Notes: generated by a model from the sequence alone, not told the origin. DNA of 64,000 nt from Brachionus plicatilis (GCA_010279815.1 QEOQ01000226.1:2917219-2981218), one strand, 5' to 3'. Positions 32,601 to 42,609 are shown, counted from the first letter of the stretch. Numbers and translations: made by a program.

Positions 32601-35600
32601 AAAGTAAAAAATATTTATTTTTTTCTAAAATTTTTGAGTCAATTTTTTCGCTATATTCGTATATTATTTTCGTATATTTTTTTTCGCTATTTAACAGTAA
32701 TTAGAAGTAATTTTTTTCATAATTCGATTATCAAATAATTTTTTTTTATTGTCCATGAATTTTTTCATTTGTCCGCCAATTTTCTAAATTGTCCATCAAT
32801 TAACCTGGAAAAAAATTTAAAAAATAATTGTCCACGAATTTACATTTTTCTATTGTCCAGGGCGGTGACAAGACCTCAAAACTCCAATATTCATCAAAAT
32901 TTTTAGCTGATTTAAAGAGTCGATCTGAAGCAGTTCATCTAAATCCTTTTTTTTTAATTGAAAAAAATTTCAGAAAAAAAATTTGTATCAAATGAAATAT
33001 GTAATAAAAGTGGTCTCAAAATTGACTCAAAAATTTTAGAAAAAAATAAATATTTTTTGCTTTTGGAAAATAAATATTTTTTTGTTAATAAAATTGACTA
33101 TGTATATTTTAATAGTCAATTTCAAGATCATATGTTCATATTTTTTACTGAAGGTTTTTTAAAGTAAATTTTGTGATCAGGTGGTCAAATTTTTGACCAG
33201 ACCCTAAAAATGATATAAAAGTATAACAGTTAATTAAAAAAAGAAAGATTAATGTTTTTGTTTAATTTATTCCTTTAGAGATTAGGCAACTACTTTATTT
33301 TATATATCAAAATAAAGCAATTACTCTTAGCTTTTAAACGAAATAGCTTAATAAGTTACTTACTATTGTTCTGTTGAAAAAACTAGCATTAAAACCAGAG
33401 TTGTTTAAAAGTCAAAAGTCTCAAATCAAGTCCAAGTTCGTACTTTATTTTATTCTTTTCAAAGTCCAAGACTTGGACTTGGACTTTTTTTTGGGACTTT
33501 TAAACAAGTATGATTAAAACTATAAAAATACTCAAAATCAAGACTTAAAATAAAGATTTTATTTTATAAAGATAATTTTTTAAAATTTTAAACTCAATTA
33601 AACATAAGTACAAAATTTGAAGATAATACTTTAATAGATCAAAAGTCATTCGAAAACAAAATATCCAAGATTTTTAGATTTTGGAAAAATAGTCCTTTTT
33701 TGGCGTTTTTTATTATATCCAGAGTTGTTTAAAAGTCAAAAAGTCAAAGTCAAGTTTAAGTTTAAAGACTTGACTTGAAATTTTTTTTTTCCAAAAAAAG
33801 TCTTTTGACGTTCCATGTAGTTATTAAGGCGATCATTTATATTTCACAGTTTTTGAAATGACTTTTTTCAGGAAAAAAATTCAAGTCAAGTCATAAGACT
33901 TTTTTTTCTGACTTTTGTGCAAGTCTGATTATATCTTCTCGAAAACAAGACGACAAAAAAACAATCTATAACTCATTTTAATTATAAAAAAATCTCTTCA
34001 AAATGATATATTAAACTCCCAACACATATATGGTGTCTTATGAGGACAACCTATGACGCAGGTAGGGGTCAAATAATAGGCTAGAGTGAACTTAGTTGAA
34101 AAGGAAGTCAAAAAAAAATACGAATTGTAGGAACTTAAAAAGCTGCGAAGACTTAACTTAAGGTAATGCGAAATATGAGCTTTCAATTGCATTAAGATCA
34201 CCTCCTAGAATGAATTATCCATATCTCTGTATGCACATTATTTATCAAATGAATTACTTTATTTATACTCAATCTATTCCATCTCTAAAATAGTTTCATC
34301 TTATTTATTTTTTTAATATTACCTTTAACTTTTTTCAAATTAGGTGAACTATGGTTCATCTAACCGACTAGACCCCATATTTTTTATTTTCTATTTAAAT
34401 AAATTTGATTTGAAAAATAATTAAAATTCTAATTAAGTATATAAAGTATATAAAGGATTTTTACTTTTTATTATTCTCATTGTCATTACCACAATAAATC
34501 AAATAAGTAATTTATTCAAAATAAGCAGGTTTCAATTAAAAGTAATCTAAAAAGACAATGTAAATTTTAGTAAAAAAATATTAAAAAAAATTTTTTCCAA
34601 AAGCCCAAAAATGGTTCGGCATGCAAATGTAGTTTTGGGAAGACAATTTTAAATTTTATGACTTCTTTTTATAAATTATTTTTTTCTTTGAGAATTGGCA
34701 CTTACAAATAATTAAAAAAAAAAAAATCAAAATAATAAAATTAGAAAAATATCAATGTTATTAAGGATTTTTTCCTAAAAAAAAAATTTGTCAATGAAAA
34801 AAAAATGTCAATTAAATATTTAAAAATTAATATACAGTACAGTGGTACAGATGAAAAATTAAATAAATAATATGTTTCAAATATATACATTAATATAAAC
34901 TCTAGCTATTTCAACATATCGTTTTTAATTTTCTTTTTATTTATTAGACTTATTTATCCTTTTTATTAATTTTAATTTATTTAATTACATTAAGTATTTC
35001 CTTTCTTTTAATAGAAAAAATAATTTAAGAGAAAAGGATATTCCAAATCTTGAAGAATTTTACTTAACTCAATCGACTAGCTCAGCTCATGTACGAAATC
35101 CAATATATTCAGATGTTAAATCAATGGAAGTAAAACAACTTTTGACATTTTTTAGAAACTTTCCAAGGATTACGTTTTATTAGTATATTTATACAAGTTC
35201 CAAAAAAAGCCTGTACAATAGGAATTGGTCAAGTTATTTATAACAAATTTTTTTATCAGTGACAAATATTTTTATAAATTGACAATAATAAAAAATAATC
35301 GACAAAATATTTATTTAATTGACGTTTATTATTTTTAATTGACCCTTGTAAAACTGACTAATTATCAAATATTTTTTTTAATTGACATTTATATTTATTA
35401 AATTACAAAATATCATTTTTTCTTTTATCAATTGTTTAATGAGAGTATCTAGTTTATGATTTGGACTGAAATGTGAATATTAATCAGCTTAATTTATTTA
35501 TTTATTTATTGTTAAATTAACCTCCATTGAAGGAGAAAGAGTAAAAAAATAAAAGTTAAAAAAAACTTAATTAATCAGCTTAATATTTGATTCAACACTA

Positions 35601-38600
35601 ATTTCTACAATTAATAACTTTTTATCAGTTGGCAATGCGAAATTTTAGTACAAAAATTACAGTACAAAAAGTAAAAACTTTATAAAGACTTAAACTTTAT
35701 TTCTTTTCTAATTGTGCAAAAATGGTTCTGCAAAAAGAACAAATTTGTACAAATTTGTACAAAAGAATTCCAAGCTCTACAAAAACTCTGCAACTTTCTG
35801 TAAAATGCACACCATCAAAAAATCCTTGATTAAACTATGCAATAAATTGTAGCTTAGAATTCTTTTGTACAAATTTGTACAATATTGTACTTTTTGCAGA
35901 ACCATTTTTGCACAATTAGAAAAGAAATAAAGTTAAAGTTTTTATAAAGTTTTTACTTTTTGTACTGTAATTTTTGTCCTAAAATTTCACATTTCCTATT
36001 AGTTTTCATTTTTAAAAGTGAATAATGATAAAAAATGCCTTAAAAGAGAACAAAAAAAATTTTGATAAGAAGTTATTTTTAAAATTGTTTTTCAAAATAT
36101 ATGCACAGTAATTTTAGTTGAAAAAATGAATAAAAAAATATTTCAATTTATCTATGTTGAAAATAAATCAATTTAATAAAATCAAGATTTGTAAATATTA
36201 TACAAAAGCGAATAATTAAAATAAAATTAAAAAAAATTAAATTGTTAGAAGATTTTATTATTTTTTTAATAGATACCAGATCCAAAAACAAAAGCTTTTA
36301 CATTGGTTAAAGTTGATGGTAATTTAAAAATAAAAATAATTAAGAATAAATTTAATGAAAAAAATTTACAAGACAAGTCAAGATTTACATTCGGCAAATC
36401 GCTGTGGTTAGTTTGGGTATTGTTGTTTCGAGTGGCAACCAAGACCCAGCAGCCATCAGGGTTCGCAAGCAAATTCATGGTGAACATATGGGCAACTCTT
36501 TGTTTGGCATTCACCGCGTCCTACACGGCCAATCTAGCCGCATTCATGATCATCCGTGAGGAGTACCCCGATCTGAAAGGAGTAGAGGACCCACGGCTCA
36601 CCAATCCCTACGGCTACAAACCCGCGTACAAATTCGGAACTGTGAGCAGCGGAAGTACCGAGGAAATAATAAAAAAAAATCACCCCATAATGTATGACTA
36701 CATGAAAAAGTACATGGCAAACAACGCTTCGCATGGAATCGATTTGGTCAAGAGGAGAAAACTGGACGCTTTTTTGTATGATGCAGTAATTCTGGACTAC
36801 AGAGCGGGACAGGACGATGGATGCAAGCTAAGAGTGGTTGGCTCATGGTACTCGATGACTGGCTATGGCATTGCCTTGCCCAAGGGCTCAAAGTACAAAG
36901 AAATGATAGACAGAAAAATTGTCGAATACTCGCACTCGGGCGAACTAGAGCGCACACAAAGGTTCTGGTTTTCCGGCACATGCAAGAATGTCGAGGAGAA
37001 CAGCCGCAACAGCGACCAGTTCGGGCTCTTACAGTCCTCGTCAGTATTTATTCTCTTGCTTGCCGGAATTGTAATAGCAGCCATTATTTTGTTTGCAGAC
37101 ATATCTTTCAGTTCTTACATATCAAAAAAATTTCAGAAAGTTTGGTTCTATGAAAATTCTTCGGACAAATATGCCGAGCTCAATGCAAGGATAATCGAAA
37201 ATTTATTAGTAAGTTGAAAAAAGAGGGCATTGTGAATTTTTATACAAAAATTTCAATACAAAATTTAAATTCTTGATTTAGATTTTTCTGCAACTTTTAC
37301 AAGCTGAAACAAACAATCTGTCATTTAATAGTTCAGTTTAAAGAAAAAATTTAAAGATAAATTAACAATAAATTTATTTTTTTTTATCAAATCGTATGTT
37401 AATTTAAAATTGAAAAATCATATTTTTGTTATTCTTAATTCTCAATTATTTTAAAAATTAGCCAGACTAAACATGTAAGTTATATTTCTTTACAATTCAA
37501 ATTAAAAATTCAATATTATTTAATTACCGTTTTTGTCACGTAATATACTTTGGGTATTAAGCAACACATGTCTTTATAGCCCATGGGTATTTATATGAAA
37601 TTATTGCTTTTTTAAAATTTGAATAGCCCTCTGACATTAGTTGAAACAGATACTTTTTTAATTGTTATTTGAAAATTAAATAATCAAATTCTAATAGATA
37701 ATTATGGTTTATAAATATATTTTATTCTTTTGACTTATTTTTTTATGCAGTGTTTAAAGTTAAACTGTATGATAGGTAAGATTACATCATTTTACGTAAT
37801 TTTACGTCAGAAAATGTAAGCTTACATAATATTACATCATTTCTTGTATGTAAGAAAATTAAGTAATATTACACTAGTTTAGTACTTTGTCTTACAATTA
37901 GCCCTCTTACAATGTAATAATTTGTAATTTTCTGTCATATTTTTTAAGTATAATAATAATAATAAGCTACAGCAGGAGACCTGTGGAGCGAGACTAGATC
38001 TAGTTTCGCTATGGTAGCTAAGTAATGTAAATATTAGGAAAGTACCCGTATTTTTTTTCATAAAATTCAAATTTTTATTAATTTTTCACTTTTTCCTTAA
38101 AAATTGGCATCTTGAAATTTAGGATCAAAAAAATCAGATCAAATAGTATTTTTTTTATAACTTCTGAATGGTACTTGATTAAATCTCTCTGCAAAATGCT
38201 AAATAATGCAAAATAGATGCTGAATATTGTGTGAAGCTCTGCAAAAACTCTGCAATTAAATTGCACAGTCAAATTAAACACTTTTTAATGGCGTGCATTT
38301 TGCTGCAAAATGCAGAGTTTTTGCAGAGCCTCACACAATATTCAGCATCTATTTTGCATTATTTAGCATTTTGCAGAGAGATTTAATCAAGTACCATTCA
38401 GAAGTTATAAAAAAATTACTATTTGATCTGATTTTTTTGATCCTAAACTTCAAGATGCCCAAAAATTCAGTTTTTTTTTGGTCGTAAGCTTTTTTACGAA
38501 ACTTACTTAAATTAGTGTAATTTTACGTAAAATTACGTTAATTTTTACAGTTAATTAAGTATCCTAAACTACCAGAATATATTTATATTTATATGAAAGT

Positions 38601-41072
38601 TGAAAATTCTTTATTTACAAAATGTTTATAATATTAAAAAACCATATTTTTAATATTATTCATCTAATATTTTTTATTTTGAACAAATATACTAAGAAAA
38701 TAATAAAATTTTTTAAACCATATTTCGATTACAATTATCATATTTTATTTAAAAGTACAAAAAAAAAATATTGTTTCTTTTTTTCGATAGCATGTCACAT
38801 CTTTTACATTTCTTGATGTTGTTGGCATCAATATTACCTAATACAGTTGAGCTTGTAGTTGGAATATCTAAATAAATTCTTTTAGTTGGAGGTTGTGTTT
38901 CTTCTTCGATTCCTTTCTCTTCTTCATCAAATGACAGATCAGTAGATTGATGTTGTAAGCTTTTTAAATTCTTTTTTGAAGCACATTTTTTTCGTTTGTT
39001 ACTGACTAATAAATCCATAACGATGTTGTTGAAATTAACAAGTTTGAGTCGATATGCCAGAGCAATTGTATGAGAGCATTTGTAATGTTTCAACCAATAT
39101 ACACATGTACAAGTGGCATTGTGAATTTTGGTACAAAAATCTAAAACAAAAATCAAAAACAGAATCAGTATATTGGTGGTACAAAGGATGTATCAGATGC
39201 TACAATAAACAGAACATGTTTTGGTCCTTCAGAATTTAAGCTTTGGAATTTTTAATATTTTGTTTTTGTTTTTTGTACAAAATTTCACAATGACTGTACA
39301 AGTGATATTCATAATCCTTATCCTCATCAACCTCATTTGCATGATCACAATCATCTATCATGTCTACTTGATTCTTTTCTAGAAAACTTTCAATTTAAAT
39401 TAAACATCAACGCTTTCCAAGTTCAATGGCAGTCAAAAATTAGGTGCTTGTATATTTACCACATAAAAATTTTTATTTAACAAACAATTTCTATTATATA
39501 CCCCTCTCAGTTCCTTCTAATTTTCACTTATTATTTAATGTATTTGTATAACAAAATTAACAATAATGTCTATTGACTTTGTAATTATATAAGATCTTTA
39601 ATTTCTGTAATTTTCCTTGTATTTGGCAATGTGCTACCATAGGCGATCTCCTAGTAGACCGCCTCCGCAAGCTTGTTTGCTGTAGCTTATTATTATTACT
39701 ATTATATGGGACTAATGATATAAAATCAGAGTTATTTAAAAATCTAAGGTCTCAAGTCAAGTCCAAGTCCGGACATTTTTTTTTTTCAAAGTCCAAGTCC
39801 AGGTTTTAAAATTTTGAATATCGTGAAGACATTTTTGCTAAAAATGCATGAAAATTCTGATATATGGCAAATCTATTGCATTAGACAACCCAAAAGTATA
39901 TAAATTTTTTGATATGTAGCCTGATCAAGCAAAAATTAAATTTTATTTTATTTTTTTAAAATGCTTCTTTTAAATTTGCTAAGCTTTATATATTTAATTT
40001 GTTTTAGATCGCAGCTAAATAAAACTAAAATTTTACTAATCCATTCTCTTTTTTCTTTTTAATAAGTAAAGCAATTAAGCCAAGATTTCAGAATTTAATT
40101 TCGAAATAATAAAATATCTAAGAGTATGGTTTAAAAAAAAAGATTAAATGAAAAATATGAATACTATAAATTTAAGTGGGATATTACGCGAGAAAATACG
40201 GTAGCGATAACAGAATTAAAATAAATTTACAAATTGAAAAAAAAAATTCCAATTAGAATAGATCATAGAGACAAAAAATAAATAAAACTAATAATATTTT
40301 ATTTAATTATTAATATTTCCTGTGTTAACTAAAATTATTTTTATTATTTGAATTTATAATGAAACATATTTTGTTTCATGATGTTTCATCAAAGTTTAAA
40401 AAGCTCAATTTTGTCAAAAAAAAATTATAAAACAGAATTTCTTTTTTGTAATTTTTGGAAAGTTTGTATCAAAATTGACAATGCCAAAAAAGAGAGGGAG
40501 TCTAGTGAGGGGATGTAGCTCAGATGGTAGAGCGCTCGCTTAGCATGCGAGAGGTACCGGGATCGATACCCGGCATCTCCAGGCCGTGATAGTATAGTGG
40601 TCAGTACTTCTCGTTGTGGCCGAGAGAACCCAGTTTCGAATACTGGTCACGGCATATTTTTTAATTTGTTCTTGTTTTAGATTTCAAAAGAATATTCAAA
40701 AAAAATTAAAACTGTCTGCTGTGCAAATACGGACTGTTTGCATGAAAAAGATAGGCTCAAAAAAGAGCTGGTTTATCTCAGATCTCTAATAAAGTAAAAA
40801 TGGAAAAATTTTAATTTTTTGTTTAATTTTTATTTTTTAGTGGCAAAGTTTATGCTGAAAAAAATGATCAAATCTATTCACAATCGATTCCGAATTTGAT
40901 CAGTGCTCAAGACACAGACGATGATGACTGTTTTTCTGAAAAAGACAATTGTCTATTAAACCATGTACCTAACGCTCAAATTCAAAGAAAAATTTTCAAA
41001 TTAAAATCGGAAAATATGAGCGAATTTTCGGAATTTTGTAAAAAAAGAAACGAGCTTGAAACAGTTCTTTAG
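26608..41072 (+). CDS. GluN2-like NMDA-type ionotropic glutamate receptor subunit (13 exons)
   Basis: Ligand-gated cation channel of excitatory synapses. Exons: 26608-26876, 26927-27128, 27827-28164, 28213-28355, 30215-30413, 30462-30585, 31518-31723, 31777-32102, 32171-32342, 35015-35129, 36273-37208, 40681-40793, 40841-41072; all phases agree (1124 aa). Order: signal peptide, amino-terminal domain, S1 (SLKITTERSEIIDFSVPF), M1 (YLIWIMLLLVTLHSVAIAVF), M2 (LWLVWVLLF), M3 gate SYTANLAAF (781-789), S2 (KFGTVSSGSTEE, KLDAFLYDAVILDYRAGQDD), M4, charged tail. S2 resembles GluN2 more than GluN1. Odd points: Arg751 at the QRN pore site and a M1-M2 loop about 85 residues longer than usual. The exon 9/10 join (TT|GTAATA to 35015) and the addition of exons 12-13, via the strong donor GTAAGT at 37209, are less certain. 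Without them the protein stops at 37217. Confidence 0.9.
28881..29562. mobile_element. Foldback/MITE element flanked by TA, in intron 4
   Basis: The left end CCGTAAACTCACATTATGGG and the reverse complement of the right end, CCGTAAACTCACATTGTGGA, begin inverted repeats that continue with gaps for about 150 bp (AAGTCCAAATCCAACATTTT, then CCTTGAATATGGGATATT). TA borders both ends (28879-28880, 29563-29564). An AAT-run/AGCTACAGCA repeat at about 29426-29455 interrupts the right arm. It is non-coding. Confidence 0.75.
30612..30684 (-). tRNA. tRNA-Thr (TGT)
   Basis: A full 73-nt cloverleaf on the minus strand: acceptor GCCTCCA paired with TGGGGGC, D-stem GCTC/GAGC, anticodon stem CCAGT/ACTGG around CTTGTAA (anticodon TGT, reading ACA), T-arm GGGAG-TTCGATC-CTCCC. 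It is followed on its own strand by a T run, a Pol III terminator. It lies 26 nt inside GluN2-like intron 6, antisense to the host gene. Confidence 0.97.
30972..31044 (-). tRNA. tRNA-Thr (TGT), second copy
   Basis: Identical to the copy at 30612-30684 except for one base in the variable region (GGGTC instead of GGGCC on the tRNA strand). The fold, anticodon TGT and downstream T run are intact. It lies in the middle of GluN2-like intron 6, antisense to the host gene. Confidence 0.97.
31412..31484 (+). tRNA. tRNA-Thr (TGT), third copy, sense orientation
   Basis: Same 73-nt sequence as the copy at 30612-30684 but on the plus strand, so it forms an inverted pair with the two upstream copies. It is followed by TTATTTTT (terminator) and, 33 nt on, by the acceptor of GluN2-like exon 7 at 31518. 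The intron's pyrimidine tract and the Pol III terminator region therefore overlap. Confidence 0.97.
32349..32580. repeat. TACGTAA-type repeat in intron 9
   Basis: It contains TTTTACGTCAGAAAATGTAA, ATAATATTACATCATTTC and TTTACGTAAAA motifs. The same block recurs at 37797-37870 in intron 11 of the same gene. It is non-coding. Confidence 0.55.
33396..33512. mobile_element. 117-bp hAT-type MITE with perfect TSD
   Basis: The left end CAGAGTTGTTTAAAAGTC and the right end (reverse complement CATACTTGTTTAAAAGTC) are inverted repeats. The flanks are a perfect 8-bp duplication, ATTAAAAC (33388-33395, 33513-33520). The interior is made of AAGTCCAAG motifs. It sits in GluN2-like intron 9. Confidence 0.88.
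33720..33927. mobile_element. 208-bp hAT-type MITE with perfect TSD
   Basis: Ends CAGAGTTGTTTAAAAGTC and (reverse complement) CAGACTTGCACAAAAGTC, with a perfect flanking 8-mer ATTATATC (33712-33719, 33928-33935). It contains one copy of the unit (GACGTTCCATGTAGTTATTA) that is tandemly amplified in the MITE at 12539-13028. It sits in GluN2-like intron 9, 207 bp from a related element. Confidence 0.9.
35635..35992. repeat. Foldback palindrome in intron 10
   Basis: Arms of about 145 bp (35635-35781 and 35847-35992) are near-identical reverse complements: for example TACAGTACAAAAAGTAAAAA on the left and TTTTTACTTTTTGTACTGTA on the right, and GCAAAAATGGTTCTGCAAAA mirrored by TTTTGCAGAACCATTTTTGC. 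The spacer is about 65 bp and contains ACTCTGCAACTTTCTGTAAA. No coding capacity and no clear target duplication. Confidence 0.85.
37776..37870. repeat. TACGTAA-type repeat in intron 11
   Basis: TTTTACGTCAGAAAATGTAA followed by ATAATATTACATCATTTC; near-identical to the block at about 32382-32450 in intron 9 of the same gene. Two fragments of one repeat family. Confidence 0.6.
37947..38027. repeat. AAT-run plus AGCTACAGCA dispersed repeat
   Basis: The AATAATAATAAT run is followed by AAGCTACAGCAGGAGACCTG and ends GCTATGGTAGCTAAGTAATG. It is the same arrangement as at 24985-25075, with the inverse at 39637-39705. It lies in the last large intron of the GluN2-like gene. Confidence 0.55.
38099..38467. 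repeat. Foldback palindrome in intron 11
   Basis: Two arms of about 155 bp (38099-38254, 38311-38467) are reverse complements with only a few mismatches. They share ATCAGATCAAATAGTA, TTCTGAATGGTACTTGATTA and ATGCTAAATAATGCAAAATA on one strand each. The spacer is about 55 bp. Because of the symmetry, both strands carry an open frame for nearly the same peptide (CRVFAELHTIFSIYFALFSI and CRVFAEPHTIFSIYFALFSI). That is a by-product of the palindrome and not evidence of a gene. Confidence 0.88.
38749..39156 (-). pseudogene. MULE transposase C-terminus with SWIM zinc finger
   Basis: The minus-strand frame encodes CTCVYWLKHYKCSHTIALAY, a SWIM-type CxCx(n)CxH finger, followed by a Lys-rich then acidic tail (DEEEKGIEEETQPPTKRI). 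This is the usual C-terminal arrangement of Mutator-like transposases. There is no catalytic DDE domain upstream. It lies antisense in the last large intron of the GluN2-like gene. A MULE-type N-terminal fragment lies at 41877-42602 on the same strand, but host exons separate them. Confidence 0.6.
39637..39705. repeat. Inverse copy of the AGCTACAGCA repeat
   Basis: TGCTACCATAGGCGATCTCC ... TTTGCTGTAGCTTATTATTA, the reverse-complement layout of the repeats at 24985 and 37947, with a terminal TTA run. Confidence 0.55.
39727..39905. mobile_element. hAT-like repeat copy
   Basis: Starts CAGAGTTATTTAAAAATCTA, then TCTCAAGTCAAGTCCAAGTC, and ends near GGCAAATCTATTGCATTAGA. It matches the order of motifs in 17044-17304. 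The right terminus was not identified. Confidence 0.5.
40509..40581 (+). tRNA. tRNA-Ala (AGC)
   Basis: A 73-nt cloverleaf: acceptor GGGGATG/CATCTCC, D-arm GCTC-AGATGGTA-GAGC, anticodon stem CTCGC/GCGAG around TTAGCAT (anticodon AGC), T-arm CCGGG-ATCGATA-CCCGG, discriminator A. There is no T run after it: only one G separates it from the next tRNA. It lies in GluN2-like intron 11, sense orientation. Confidence 0.97.
40583..40654 (+). tRNA. tRNA-His (GTG)
   Basis: Acceptor GCCGTGA/TCACGGC, anticodon stem TCTCG/CGAGA around TTGTGGC (anticodon GTG), T-arm with TTCGAAT, terminal A. It is followed by TATTTTTTAATT, a Pol III terminator, and by the acceptor of GluN2-like exon 12 only 27 nt on. It probably shares a transcript with the adjacent tRNA-Ala. 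Confidence 0.96.
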
Positions 41073-41876
41073 AATTTTTATTAAAATAAAATTTAAAAAT
41101 AAACCATTAAACAAAAAAATTTAAATCTTTTAAAAAATCATCATTTATATCTTATTAAAATTTTATTTAGATAAGATATAAATTTTTTTTTTTTTGTTCC
41201 TTTTCAATAAGGGTTTTATTTCGAAACAAAATTTAGAATTTTTTGTATACATCATTTTTTTACATAACCTAATTACTATTTTTGAATTTTCTATTTTTAT
41301 ATTAGAAAATTTACATGAGGACTGAAAAGAAGGCGATAAACCGTTCGGGATAGTCCTAGGGGTAAAACCCTAAAATTTATTTTAATAAATAAAAAAAAAA
41401 TAAAAAATCATCTATCAATTAAGTTCAATTTATCAGTCTTATATTAATTTTGTTAGTTAATGAATTCAAAAATAAAGTGTAATTTTTGAATTCTAATTTC
41501 TATTCTTTTCGTACCATTTCTTTGCCTTTGGTTTTCTACTACATTTTTTTTCGGGACCAATATTTTTAAATCTAAAACAGATTGGTATCAGTTAAGTTTT
41601 AACTGCAGACTGCTACAATATATTTGAAAAACTTTCCAAATAATTTATACTTTTATCAAATTACTTTTATCTAAATAGGCATATAATTAATTGAACTAGC
41701 TAAAATGATGAATTTTATTAGATAATAAAAAAATAGATAAAACAGATGAATTTTACAATATATTTTATTAAAACACTAGATAAAAAGATAAACGACTATT
41801 TATTTAGATATTTCATTAGATAAAAAATAAAAATAAAAGATAAAAAAAAATCAAATAAAATTTAATTAAATTAAGG

Positions 41877-42602
41877 CTAATTAATTCTTCTTCTTTTACT
41901 TTTAATTACTTGCACGTAACGAATACCACCAACAAAAACTTGATTTATGTCTTCTGGAATTTCTTTACGCTCATTGCACCAATTAACTGACTCTTTCAGC
42001 TCAGCTTGTGCTGGTCCAAATAGTTTTCGTTTCCAATAGGCTTTTGTGTTTGTGAGTTGACACTTTGTGATTTTTGGAAGATTTTGGCGTTCGATCTCTT
42101 TTAATATATTTTTGTTTTTAGTAAAGCCCATGTTAAGCAGTTCATAAATTTTATCTCTTGTCTCTTTTGGCAACGATTTTTCGAAAGCATTTGGCTCATC
42201 TGAGTGTTGATGTTGATCGTTCGAGACGTAAACTGATGTTAATTCGGTATCGTCAGTCAACAAAAGATATAATCTTTTGGGACACTCTTTTGAGCAATTG
42301 TAGAAGCGTTTCTCTCCTTCATTTGTTCTTCTTGTATCCGATCGAGTCCATTTAACTGAGTCTAGTTGGTTGATATAATCAATCGCTTCTTTAAGGCTTT
42401 GACACTCGATTTGGAGCTCATAATCTTTGTTTTTCCCTCGTTTTTTTCTTTGCGCATTTTGAATTTCAACTTGAGCTTGAGCTTGATTTGAAGTACAGTT
42501 ATTTTCCCTTGGTACTATCTCGTAAGTCTCGGTGGTAGTAGCATCGGTGCTTGTGTCTGAATCCTCGCTACTATAAGATGAAAAAGATTCATTTTGGGTC
42601 AT
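41877..42602 (-). pseudogene. MULE-type protein N-terminal region
   Basis: An intact 241-codon frame from ATG 42602. An acidic Ser/Thr-rich start and a basic stretch (AQRKKRGKNKDYELQ) lead into a region with SVKWTRSDTRR, FYNCSKECPKRLYLL and VSNDQHQHSDEPNA. This C...C...HxH arrangement resembles a FLYWCH/WRKY-type DNA-binding finger. It ends with AYWKRKLFGPAQAELKESVN and FVGGIRYVQVI, which I associate with Mutator-like transposases just before the catalytic domain. The DDE domain is absent, so this is probably the front end of a truncated transposase; domestication cannot be excluded because the frame is open throughout. Confidence 0.55.
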
Positions 42603-42609
42603 TTTTAGT

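Noticed and set aside
38078..38487. Two opposite-strand open frames encoding nearly the same 60-residue peptide
   Set aside because: They result from the near-perfect palindrome at 38099-38467. There is no independent sign of coding.
39054..39239. Plus-strand frame with YWWYKGCIRCYNK, reminiscent of a FLYWCH finger
   Set aside because: It overlaps the antisense SWIM remnant and lacks the downstream His pair in frame. I could not support it as a gene.
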